From JBIKLM01 sp044375105 (lineage in GTDB: Bacteria; Planctomycetota; UBA1135; GCA-002686595), in NCBI GenBank assembly GCA_044375105.1, contig JBILNK010000135.1, positions 1 to 11,844 on the forward strand: a DNA stretch of 11,844 nucleotides. Reading direction: 5' to 3'. The position numbers were made by a program, and so were the translations under genes. Positions 1 through 7,747 of this stretch are shown piece by piece. Each line of letters starts with the position of its first letter. Position 1 is the first letter of the stretch. The notes beneath the pieces are model-generated. The model ran no database searches, was not told the origin of the DNA, and worked only from the letters and a program-made list of their open reading frames with translations.

Positions 1-435
1 CACGGCCAGGCCGGCGCGCTGGCGCAGGCCCCGCGACAGGCTGCCGATCGGCGAGCGCTGGCGGTCGGTCAGGCCGACCCGCTCGAGCACCTGGGCGATG
101 CGTTTGGCGCGCTCCTTGACCGGGATCTGGTGCAGGCGCGCCTGCAGCTCGAGCATCTCGATCACGCGCAGCTCGCGGAACAGCGGCACGTTCTCGGGCA
201 GGTAACCGATGCGCCGCCGGACCTCGAGGGAGTCGCGCAGCACGTCGAAGCCGCCGATGCGGATCGAGCCGCGCGTGGCCGGCAGATAGCCGGTCAGCAT
301 GCGCATGGTGGTCGTCTTCCCGGCCCCGTTGGGCCCCAGGAAGCCGACCACCTCGCCGGCCTCCAGGCGGAAGCTGATCCCGTCCACGGCCAGGTGCTGG
401 CCGAAGCGGCGGGTCAGGTCTTGGACTTCGATCAC
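1..435 (-). CDS. ABC transporter ATP-binding protein, ABC-2/GldA-like (partial, C-terminal part beyond window edge)
   Basis: This is the cytoplasmic ATPase subunit of an ABC transporter. It would power a membrane permease that is not in the window. The 145 visible residues read VIEVQDLTRRFG at the start. They contain a complete Walker A (GPNGAGKT, residues 34-41), a Q-loop region in which the usual Gln is Glu (YLPENVPLF, E81) and the ABC signature LSRGLRQR (residues 133-140). YLPEN and an LSxGxRQR signature are typical of the ABC-2 export group that includes gliding-motility GldA and NatA/CcmA-like proteins. Walker B, D-loop and H-loop lie past the left edge. The GTG at 433-435 was chosen because family members begin M-I-E-V at this point; no Shine-Dalgarno sequence precedes it. 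The gene follows dnaK on the same strand after 429 bases, so it is probably a separate unit. The family call is firm; the substrate is unknown. Confidence 0.9.
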   Translation of the reverse strand, partial: MIEVQDLTRRFGQHLAVDGISFRLEAGEVVGFLGPNGAGKTTTMRMLTGYLPATRGSIRIGGFDVLRDSLEVRRRIGYLPENVPLFRELRVIEMLELQARLHQIPVKERAKRIAQVLERVGLTDRQRSPIGSLSRGLRQRAGLAV

Positions 436-556
436 GGGTCGGCTCGGGTCGGGGACGGGGGGGCGGTCGCGTCCAGAGGACGGCGCCGGGGCAGTGTGCC
501 GCGCCACGGGCGCCGCTCAAACCCCGGAGCGACCGGCTGCGGCTCGAAGGCCCACG

Positions 557-580
557 AAAACCGGCCCGGGGCCGGGCCTA
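557..580 (-). terminator. Hairpin followed by TTTT, possible intrinsic terminator on the minus strand
   Basis: Read on the minus strand, GGCCCGG and CCGGGCC arms (578-563) form a GC hairpin. Sterically it is a 5-bp stem with a 6-base loop. It is followed by GG and then a run of four T (560-557). This is the best hairpin plus T-run after dnaK, but it lies about 285 bases past the stop codon and the T-run is short. It could end read-through from dnaK before the ABC gene. Confidence 0.3.
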
Positions 581-770
581 CGCGTTTGCGTGCCGCCGGT
601 TGGGCGACGGCGCGCCAGCGCCCCGGCGCCCCGCGAGTCGTCGGCCGGACAGGGCCGTTTGGGCCCGCTAGCCGCCCCGCTGGAGCGGGTTGCATCGGCA
701 CCCGGCCGGTGTCCGCACCCTCGCGTCCCAGCGACCGGCCGCGCGCCTCTCCGCGCGCGGGCAAAGGCCG

Positions 771-813
771 GAGGCTGACAGGAATCGGCGCAGCGACGAT
801 TCCCGACAGCCTC
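771..813 (-). terminator. Long imperfect stem-loop downstream of dnaK
   Basis: Bases 771-787 pair with 797-813 across a 9-base loop. Of 17 positions, 15 are complementary; the mismatches are 778/806 and 780/804. On the minus strand the structure begins 52 bases past the dnaK stop. It is followed by CGGCCTTTGC, so only a weak T-rich stretch is present. It could act as a terminator or as a 3' end stabiliser of dnaK mRNA. The arm length is well beyond the 6-8 bp repeats common in this GC-rich DNA. Confidence 0.4.
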
Positions 814-828
814 TCCTGCCTGCTTCCG

Positions 829-848
829 CGGCCGCCGGCCGGCGGCCG
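829..848 (-). terminator. Perfect 20-base GC palindrome just after the dnaK stop
   Basis: Positions 829-848 are an uninterrupted self-complementary sequence made only of G and C. It begins 17 bases downstream of the dnaK stop on the minus strand. It could fold into a hairpin in the 3' untranslated region. No T-run follows, so intrinsic termination by this element alone is unlikely; mRNA 3' end protection is an alternative. Confidence 0.3.
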
Positions 849-864
849 GGCAGCCATCGAGCGA

Positions 865-2799
<1,935 letters not shown>

Positions 2800-2850
2800 G
2801 GGTCGTAGAGGCGGTCGGAGCGGTTTCAGGGGTCCCGGTCGCTCGCCCTG

Positions 2851-2867
2851 CTCAACTCCCGTGCCAA
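2851..2867 (-). promoter_or_regulatory. Near-consensus sigma54 (-24/-12) promoter-like element for dnaK
   Basis: On the minus strand the bases are TTGGCACGGGAGTTGAG. The -24 half TTGGCACG matches the sigma54 consensus (YTGGCACG) and the spacer is correct. The -12 half reads TTGA rather than TTGC, so the strongly conserved C is missing. If used, the start would be near 2840, giving a leader of about 41 bases before the dnaK ATG. The neighbouring gene encodes a sigma54 activator, which makes the match more notable. A chance match cannot be excluded. Confidence 0.3.
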
Positions 2868-2913
2868 GCCTGCGGGAGGCCGTTTCAGAGCCCCTGAAGC
2901 CCCCTGCAGCGGG

Positions 2914-2936
2914 GGCAGACTGCCACTGTGGCAGAC
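2914..2936. promoter_or_regulatory. Palindromic half-site cluster upstream of dnaK, possible activator-binding site
   Basis: CTGCCAC and GTGGCAG form a perfect inverted repeat around one base (2920-2934). A further GGCAG (2914-2918) makes a second overlapping palindrome with CTGCC (2920-2924). GGCAGAC is also directly repeated at 2914 and 2930. The centre, 2927, is about 87 bases upstream of the start predicted from the sigma54-like element, within the usual range for enhancer sites of NtrC-type activators. The binding protein is unknown; the link to the adjacent regulator is inference. Confidence 0.3.
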
Positions 2937-3215
2937 ACCTGGAGCGCCTTCCAGCTGGGCTGCCAATCCGACAGAAGCGGGCCGCAGCCGGCCGCCGCCG
3001 AGGTCGCGGGCGGGCCCCACGGGGGTCCGCTGGGCGCTGCGGACCGTCGGCGGCTTCCCGACCGGACCGCGCGGGCTACGGCCTTGGCCCCGGCCCTCCG
3101 CCGACCCCACGGCGGTGTGCAGCCTGGCCGCGCCCCGCGGCCGCGTGGGTCCCCAGGGCGGCGGACCGGCGGCGGGCCTGCTCCGCTGCCTGCCGGGCAC
3201 CGCTCGCCGGCGGAA

Positions 3216-4598
3216 CTAGAGGCCGTATTCCTTGAGCTTGCGGTACAGGGTCCGCTCGCCCATCCCCAGCACCTCGGAGGTTTTTTGGCGGTTGCCGCGC
3301 TGGTGCTCGAGGTTCGTTCGGATCAGATCGCGCTCGACCTCCGTCCAGGTCTTACCGATCAGCTCGTAGCCCCCGCCGTCGGCCGCGACCGACACCTGGG
3401 GCGCGCCGCGGATCGAATCGGGGATATCTTCGACGTCGATCACATCCGAGCGCGACAGCAGCACTGTCTGCTCGACCACGTTCTTGAGCTCGCGCACGTT
3501 CCCCGGCCAGGCATAGCGGGTGAGCAGGGTGCGCGCCTCGGGGGTCAAGCCGCGCATCGGCCGTTTGTGGGCCGCGCCGAAATGGACCAAGAAATGATCG
3601 AGCAGCTTGGGGATGTCGCCGGGCCGCTCCCGCAGGGGCGGCAGCTCGACCGTGACCACCTTGAGCCGGTAATAGAGGTCTTCTCGGAACTTGCCCTCGG
3701 CCACGCGCGCCAGCAGGTCTCGATTGGTGGCCGCCACCAGGCGTACGTCGACCTTTTTGACCTGGTTGCCCCCCACCGGCTGGACTTCGCGGGTCTCGAG
3801 CACGCGCAGCAGTTTGGCCTGGGTGTCGAGGGGCATGTCCCCGACCTCGTCCAGGAACAGCGTGCCTCCGTCCGCATACACGATGCGGCCCTCGTTCGGC
3901 GCGATCGCCCCCGTGAAGGCGCCCTTGACGTGCCCAAACAGCTCGGACTCGATCAGCCCCTCCGACAGGGCGGCGCAATTGACCGCCACGAAGCGCTGCT
4001 TGGCGCGCGGGCTCGACTGGTGCACGGCGCGGGCCACCAGTTCTTTGCCGGTGCCGCTCTCGCCCAGCACTAGCACGGTGGCGTTGGTGGGCGCCACCTG
4101 GCGGATGATCGCAGCGATCCGCCGCATGGGCGGCGAATCGCCGATCAGGCCCTCCAGGCCGAAGCGCTCGTCCAGCTGGGCCTGCAGCTCGCGGTTGGTG
4201 CGCCGCAACTGGCGATTCTCGACCGCGCGGGAAAGCCGCGCGCGCAGCTCGTTGATGCGCACCGGCTTCTCCAGGTAGTCGGCGGCGCCGATGCGCATGG
4301 CATCGACCGCAGTTCCGACCGAGCCGTGGCCGGTGATCAGCAGCACGGCGGCCTCCGGCTGCAGGGTGCGCGCGGATTCGAGCACCTCGAGCCCCGAAAG
4401 GTCGTGCATCACCAGATCGGTCAGCACGGCCTCGAAGGAGGCGCTGCCCATGCGCTCCACGGCCTCGCGACCCGAATGAGCCGAAGTGCAGCGATAGCCG
4501 TCCAGTTCGAGCCCCTCGGCCAGGGCCTCGGCGTGGCCCTCATCGTCGTCGACGATCAGGACCCGCGGGCCGGAGCGCTGCTCGGGATCATTGGCCAT
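3216..4598 (-). CDS. NtrC-family sigma54-dependent response regulator
   Basis: This 460-residue protein has the full three-domain NtrC layout and normal family length. The receiver domain (about 12-125) has acidic residues D17-D19, phospho-acceptor D61 in VLTDLVMHDLSG, T89 and K111. The AAA+ sigma54-interaction domain (about 148-385) has Walker A GESGTGKE (179-186), the GAFTGA loop that contacts sigma54 (226-231) and Walker B GGTLFLDE (244-251). The conserved FREDLYYRL and WPGNVREL segments are also present. A Fis-type helix-turn-helix ends the protein (about 420-460, ending RTLYRKLKEYGL). It should activate sigma54 promoters when phosphorylated by the kinase encoded just upstream. The ATG at 4596-4598 lies inside the kinase gene, 11 bases overlapping. 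GGAG (4608-4611) sits 9 bases before it, the only clear Shine-Dalgarno-like site in the window. Subfamily and targets are unknown. Confidence 0.97.
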   Translation of the reverse strand: MANDPEQRSGPRVLIVDDDEGHAEALAEGLELDGYRCTSAHSGREAVERMGSASFEAVLTDLVMHDLSGLEVLESARTLQPEAAVLLITGHGSVGTAVDAMRIGAADYLEKPVRINELRARLSRAVENRQLRRTNRELQAQLDERFGLEGLIGDSPPMRRIAAIIRQVAPTNATVLVLGESGTGKELVARAVHQSSPRAKQRFVAVNCAALSEGLIESELFGHVKGAFTGAIAPNEGRIVYADGGTLFLDEVGDMPLDTQAKLLRVLETREVQPVGGNQVKKVDVRLVAATNRDLLARVAEGKFREDLYYRLKVVTVELPPLRERPGDIPKLLDHFLVHFGAAHKRPMRGLTPEARTLLTRYAWPGNVRELKNVVEQTVLLSRSDVIDVEDIPDSIRGAPQVSVAADGGGYELIGKTWTEVERDLIRTNLEHQRGNRQKTSEVLGMGERTLYRKLKEYGL

Positions 4599-5406
4599 GC
4601 GGTTCGGCTCCGGCCGGTCCGGACGGATCTGGATGACGCTCGAGGCTGCCGGTCAACTCGACCGCCAGGGGCAGGGTGAAGCGGAAGGAGCTGCCGCGGC
4701 CCAGCTCCGAGATGACCTCGATGCGGCCGCCGTGCTCCTCGATGATGCGCTGGGTGGTCGAAAGTCCGAGGCCGGTGCCGCCCTTCTTGTTGGACCAGTA
4801 GATTTCGAAGCAGCGCGCCGCCTGTTCGGGGGTCATGCCGATGCCCGTATCGGTGACCGAAACCTCGACTTCGTTGCCGCTGCGGGCGACGCGCACGAGC
4901 AGCTCGCCGCCGGTGGGCATGGCCTGGCGCGCGTTGACGAACAGGTTGAGCAAGGCCTGCTTGATCTGGGTCTCGTCGACCAGCACCAGGGGCAGCCCGA
5001 GCTGGATGTCGGCCCGCTGGCGGATGCCGGCGCGCTCGTTCTCCGGCTCGACGAAGTCGAGCACCTCCTGCACCACGGCGCCCAGCTCGCGCGGGGCCCG
5101 GTTGACCTCGCCGCCGCGCACGAAGACCAGGAAGTCCTGCAGGATCGATTCGAGGCGCTGCACCTCGCGCTTCAGCACCGCCAGTCGGCGCTGGGTGCGC
5201 GCTTCGCGGGGCGAGGGCTCGGCGCCATCGCGGGTGCGCGGACCCCGGGCCCAGTCCTCCTCGAGCAGCGCCAGGTTGATGGCCATGGTCGAGAGCGGGT
5301 TCTTGATTTCGTGGGCCAGCCCGCCGGCCAGGCGGGAAAGGAACGCCAGGTCCGCAGCCGCGCGCTCCGAGCCCTTGGGGGCGGGATCGAGGGGATCGGC
5401 CTTCAT
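4588..5406 (-). CDS. Soluble sensor histidine kinase, NtrB/AtoS-like core without a sensor domain
   Basis: This 272-residue kinase should autophosphorylate a histidine and pass the phosphate to the response regulator that follows it. The H-box is GGLAHEIKNPL with H32. The second dimerisation helix is near 71-97, after a charged insertion (DWARGPRTRDGAEPSPREAR, 51-70). The ATPase domain (about 105-252) has the N-box LLNLFVNARQAM (152-163), G1 DTGIGM (186-191) and G2 GGTGLGLS (209-216). The segment CFEIYWSNKK precedes G2 where relatives usually have an FxPFFTTK-type motif. Only about 20 residues precede the phosphorylation helix. There is no PAS, GAF, HAMP or membrane segment, so signal input must come from another protein. 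The stop overlaps the regulator start by 11 bases, indicating translational coupling. No Shine-Dalgarno precedes the ATG. Confidence 0.95.
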   Translation of the reverse strand: MKADPLDPAPKGSERAAADLAFLSRLAGGLAHEIKNPLSTMAINLALLEEDWARGPRTRDGAEPSPREARTQRRLAVLKREVQRLESILQDFLVFVRGGEVNRAPRELGAVVQEVLDFVEPENERAGIRQRADIQLGLPLVLVDETQIKQALLNLFVNARQAMPTGGELLVRVARSGNEVEVSVTDTGIGMTPEQAARCFEIYWSNKKGGTGLGLSTTQRIIEEHGGRIEVISELGRGSSFRFTLPLAVELTGSLERHPDPSGPAGAEPHGQ

Positions 5407-5429
5407 GGCGGGCGGAACATGCGTCTGGG

Positions 5430-5449
5430 AAGGCCAGCCCTCTGGCCTT
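5430..5449. promoter_or_regulatory. Inverted repeat in the divergent kinase/fusion-gene spacer
   Basis: AAGGCCA and TGGCCTT are perfect 7-base arms separated by GCCCTC. The repeat lies 24 bases upstream of the kinase start and about 74 bases upstream of the fusion-gene start. A weak sigma70-like pair for the plus-strand gene overlaps its right arm: TTGGCC at 5448 and TACTCT at 5470, with a 16-base spacer. The arrangement fits an operator for a divergent promoter region. The promoter match is poor (4/6 and 3/6). Confidence 0.3.
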
Positions 5450-5522
5450 GGCCTGGAGGCGCTGCAGCCTACTCTCTAGGCGTCCGGGTGCGAGACGCTC
5501 GGCCGAGCCCCGCCGCCTAGCC

Positions 5523-6695
5523 ATGCCCGCCGAGCCCCGCCCCCCCGGAGTCCCCCGCCTGCCCTGTCCGGACGGACCTCCGCCCGCGGAGTGGATCGAG
5601 CGAGCCAGCGCCGCCCTGGCCGCCGGGCAGCTGGTCGGGGTTCCGACCGAGACGGTCTACGGCCTGGCCGCGCGCGCCGATCGCCCCGCGAGCCTCGCGG
5701 CCCTGCGGGAGCTCTTGGGCATGGACGCGCAGCGGGGACTGGTGTGGCACGCGGCGGTCCAAAACCTCGAAGGCGGCCCGGGGCCGCTCGACTTCCGATT
5801 TCCTCTGGCACCCCTGGCCCGGCGCTTGGCGAGGCGCTACTGGCCGGGCCCGCTGACCCTGGTGGTAGAGGCCGTGCCCGCGGGCCTCGAGGGCCTGGCA
5901 CAGCGCGGCTGGCTGGGCCTGCGCGTGCCGGCCCAGCGCGGGCTGCAGAGCTTGCTCTCGCGCCTGCCGTTCCCCGTGGCCATCGCGGCGGCGGCGCGTG
6001 GTGACGAGGCCCCCGCCACGCGCTTCGAACAGGTCGTCGAGCGCTTCGGGTCGCGCCTGGCCCTGTGCGGCGACGGCGGCCCGGCTCGCATCGGCCAGCC
6101 CTCCGCGGTGCTGGCCCTCGGGCCGGCCCGCTTCGAGCTGACCCGACCGGGCCTGCTCGAGCTGTCCGACCTCCGCCGCACCGCCGGGCTCCGGCTGGCC
6201 TTCGTGTGCACCGGGAACACCTGCCGCAGCCCGATGGCGGAGGGCCTCGCCCAGCGGCTGCTGCTCGAGCGCCTGGGCGCCCTCGGGCCCGAGCCCGTGC
6301 GCGGGGACCCCGCCGCCGCGGCCGCAGCCCCGGGCCGCCTGGCCGCCTTCGGTTTCGAGCTGGCGTCGATGGGGGTGGCCGCTTCCTTCGGGGCTCCCGC
6401 TTCGCCCCAGGCGATCGCGGCCCTGGCGCCGCGGGGCATCGACATCGCCGGCCACCAAAGTCAGCCGGCCAGCTGGGAACGGCTGGCCGAGATGGACTTG
6501 GCCCTGTGCCTGACGCGCTCCCACGCGCGCGCCCTGGAAGCCCTCTTGCCGCCGGGCCGCGGACCGCGCCTCGAACTGCTCGACCCCGAAGGCCGCGACG
6601 TGCCCGACCCGATCGGCGGCAGCCTCGAGGACTATCGCCGCTGCGCAGCGGCCATCGAAGCCGCCCTGCGGGCGCGCCTCGACAGCTGGGCCTGA
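5523..6695 (+). CDS. YrdC/Sua5-like domain fused to a YwlE-type low-molecular-weight protein (arginine) phosphatase
   Basis: This 390-residue protein joins two domains. Residues about 22-212 resemble YrdC/Sua5 (threonylcarbamoyl-AMP synthase): VGVPTETVYGLAARAD (38-53), YWPGPLTLVVEA (106-117), LGLRVP (131-136) and DGGP (184-187). Key catalytic motifs are changed. The KGRP segment is replaced by GMDAQRG, SAN by AAA (near 155-158) and STVVD by SAVLA. Residues about 223-390 are a complete low-molecular-weight phosphatase with P-loop CTGNTCRS (C229, R235) and the general acid in DPIGGS (D362). T233 occupies the position that gives Bacillus YwlE its phosphoarginine preference. An Ala-rich insert lies near 255-275. 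In Firmicutes ywlC and ywlE are near neighbours, so the fusion has a genomic parallel. The ATG at 5523 suits domain start; a TTG at 5448 would add 25 arginine-rich residues. Phosphatase activity is likely; synthase activity is doubtful. Confidence 0.9.
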   Translation: MPAEPRPPGVPRLPCPDGPPPAEWIERASAALAAGQLVGVPTETVYGLAARADRPASLAALRELLGMDAQRGLVWHAAVQNLEGGPGPLDFRFPLAPLARRLARRYWPGPLTLVVEAVPAGLEGLAQRGWLGLRVPAQRGLQSLLSRLPFPVAIAAAARGDEAPATRFEQVVERFGSRLALCGDGGPARIGQPSAVLALGPARFELTRPGLLELSDLRRTAGLRLAFVCTGNTCRSPMAEGLAQRLLLERLGALGPEPVRGDPAAAAAAPGRLAAFGFELASMGVAASFGAPASPQAIAALAPRGIDIAGHQSQPASWERLAEMDLALCLTRSHARALEALLPPGRGPRLELLDPEGRDVPDPIGGSLEDYRRCAAAIEAALRARLDSWA

Positions 6696-6701
6696 CAGCC
6701 T

Positions 6702-6716
6702 GGCCTCGGGGAGGCC
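6702..6716 (+). terminator. Short hairpin after the fusion gene
   Basis: GGCCTC and GAGGCC arms around GGG start 7 bases past the stop codon. Outer arms AGCCTG (6697-6702) and CAGGCT (6729-6734) offer an alternative, competing pairing that shares base 6702. There is no T-run, so it is weak as an intrinsic terminator. Confidence 0.25.
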
Positions 6717-6990
6717 CTCCGGCGGCCGCAGGCTTGGGGAGGCGCGGGCGCCGGGCCCGCCTTGCCGGCCGAAGCCGATCCTGCGGGTCCAGCTGGGCTG
6801 CCGTCCCACGGTCGCTCGGGCGGCGAGTGGCCTGTTCGGCCTGCTCGGAACGGTCCGAGCGGGGCGAGCGGACCAGGTGACTTCGCTGTGGAGCGCTCGA
6901 GCCGAGCGGCCAGGGCGCCAGCCAGCCCAGCCCGAGCCCCGGGCTCGCTCGAGGGCTCCTCCGGCCACGGCCAGGGGGCGAAAGGGTCGG

Positions 6991-7020
6991 CCGGCCGGGA
7001 GGTCGGGCCAGCCCGGCCGG
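6991..7020 (-). terminator. Hairpin downstream of the EIIA-type gene
   Basis: CCGGCCGGG (6991-6999) and CCCGGCCGG (7012-7020) are perfect 9-base arms with a 12-base loop. On the minus strand the hairpin begins about 40 bases past the stop of the EIIA-type gene. It is followed by CCGACCCTTTC, a weak T-containing tract similar to that after the 771-813 stem-loop. Terminator function is plausible but unproven. Confidence 0.35.
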
Positions 7021-7060
7021 GGGCGACCGCAGGCGCGCCGACGCCCGCGCCGGGGGCGGC

Positions 7061-7528
7061 TCAGCGCTCGGCGGCCGCGAGCAGGGCGTGGGCGGCTGCC
7101 GGCCCCGGAGCCTCGATCAGGCGCTCGCGCAGCTCGCGGCGCGACAGCAGGCGGGCGATCTCCGCCAGGGTGCGGATGTGCGCCAGCTTTTGGGCCCTGG
7201 GGATCAGCAGCAGCACGACGAAATGCGCAGGTTGCTGGTCGAGGCAGTCGAAGGGCAGCCCCTCCGGGCGGGTCACGATGCCCAGGCAGCCCACCACGCG
7301 CTCGAGACCATCGACCGCCGCATGGGGAATGGCGATGCCCTGCTCCATGCCGGTGGACATGGAGCGCTCGCGCTCCAGCACGGCATCCAACAGGGCGCGC
7401 TCATCCCCCGCCGAGACCCCGCCGACCGCGCGGAGGTGGCCCACCAGGCTGGCGATCGCCGTCCACTTGTCGGCCGCCTCGAGGGGCAGCACGACCTGGC
7501 TCGGGGCGATGATCTCGGAGAGTCGCAT
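7061..7528 (-). CDS. ptsN: PTS EIIA domain protein, EIIA(Ntr)/PtsN-like
   Basis: This 155-residue single-domain protein belongs to the fructose/mannitol EIIA family, in the EIIA(Ntr) branch. Such proteins accept phosphate from NPr and usually regulate rather than transport. Visible marks are the start MRLSEIIAPSQVVLPLEAADK, the active-site motif GIAIPHAAVDGL with phosphorylatable H69, and the later FVVLLLIP strand and LAEIARLLSRRELRERL helix. All are in the expected order for a complete domain. The frame stays open upstream to an ATG at 7622-7624. The ATG at 7526-7528 was preferred because family members begin MRLSDLL; the extra 32 residues look like non-coding GC-rich sequence. No Shine-Dalgarno precedes it. 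rpoN, a common neighbour of ptsN, is not in the window. The gene is divergent from gspD and convergent with the fusion gene, so it is probably monocistronic. The symbol is by similarity only. Confidence 0.87.
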   Translation of the reverse strand: MRLSEIIAPSQVVLPLEAADKWTAIASLVGHLRAVGGVSAGDERALLDAVLERERSMSTGMEQGIAIPHAAVDGLERVVGCLGIVTRPEGLPFDCLDQQPAHFVVLLLIPRAQKLAHIRTLAEIARLLSRRELRERLIEAPGPAAAHALLAAAER

Positions 7529-7650
7529 GATGCGCTTGGAGGCCCGGCAGGGTAACCGTCGGACGGCGGTGGTCCCACCCGGGTCCCGTATTGCCCCCTG
7601 CGCTCTCGCCGGGAGCGGGCCCAAGCCCTAGTCTCTGCGCTCCTCCCACA

Positions 7651-7678
7651 GGTCGACCCGGGAAGATCCCGGCCGACC
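7651..7678 (+). promoter_or_regulatory. Stem-loop upstream of gspD in the divergent region
   Basis: CCGGGA and TCCCGG pair around AGA, and outer arms GGTCG (7651-7655) and CGACC (7674-7678) extend the stem across a small internal loop. In total 11 base pairs form within 28 bases, ending 69 bases before the gspD ATG. The rest of the 219-base divergent region (7529-7747) shows no clear promoter. It may be an operator or a leader structure. Confidence 0.25.
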
Positions 7679-7747
7679 GGTCGTCCGGCGCCTGGTCCGG
7701 ACACCCTGGACCCGTCGAGCACCCACCGCCGAGCCCCAGCCTCCCCG

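Larger units (their letters stand above)
436..864. other. Gene-free spacer between dnaK and the ABC ATPase gene
   Basis: I see no convincing gene in these 429 bases. Open frames cross it on both strands, but they are arginine-, proline- and alanine-rich and continue antisense into dnaK, as expected in very GC-rich DNA. The spacer holds several inverted repeats downstream of dnaK, the better ones listed separately. A further perfect 8-bp stem with a 6-base loop lies at 739-760, and 6-bp arms lie at 676-689. Many short palindromes are expected by chance at this GC content. The ABC gene promoter should lie here, but no clear -35/-10 pair was found. Confidence 0.6.
2800..3215. other. Gene-free spacer upstream of dnaK
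   Basis: This 416-base region separates the response-regulator gene from dnaK, both on the minus strand. No CIRCE element (TTAGCACTC and its inverse) and no gene were found. The dnaK-proximal part (2800-2940) is less GC-extreme and holds a sigma54-like element, a half-site cluster, and two copies of a GTTTCAG-containing motif (2823-2829 and 2882-2888). The distal part, which is the 3' side of the regulator gene, contains GC-rich hairpins such as 3024-3045 (7-bp arms, 8-base loop) and 3126-3142 (7-bp arms, 3-base loop). These lack T-runs. An arginine/proline-rich frame at 2826-3200 on the minus strand looks spurious. Confidence 0.6.
6696..7060. other. Convergent gene-free spacer, rich in inverted repeats
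   Basis: This 365-base spacer lies between two gene 3' ends, and I see no gene in it. It holds several perfect inverted repeats: 6702-6716 (6-bp arms), 6843-6860 (7-bp arms, ACGG loop), an alternative overlapping pair 6852-6857/6869-6874, 6933-6947 (7-bp arms around one base) and 6991-7020 (9-bp arms). The two end-proximal ones are listed as terminator candidates. The pairings 6843-6860 and 6852-6874 exclude each other. Confidence 0.55.

Noticed and set aside
2800..2960. CIRCE/HrcA operator or sigma32 heat-shock promoter for dnaK
   Set aside because: No TTAGCACTC-type inverted repeat is present. CTGAAAC-like -35 candidates have no matching CCCCAT-type -10 at proper distance.
2826..3200. 124-codon minus-strand frame in the spacer upstream of dnaK
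   Set aside because: It has Pro/Arg/Gly-rich composition and no motif. It overlaps the likely dnaK control region, and the stop-free length is expected at this GC content.
5448..5522. Upstream TTG start adding 25 residues to the YrdC-phosphatase fusion
   Set aside because: The added residues are Arg-rich and overlap the probable divergent promoter region; the ATG at 5523 leaves the YrdC domain complete.
5517..6968. Minus-strand open frame opposite the YrdC-phosphatase fusion
   Set aside because: It is low-complexity Gly/Ala/Arg/Gln-rich sequence extending into the hairpin-rich spacer. The opposite strand has recognisable domains and catalytic motifs.
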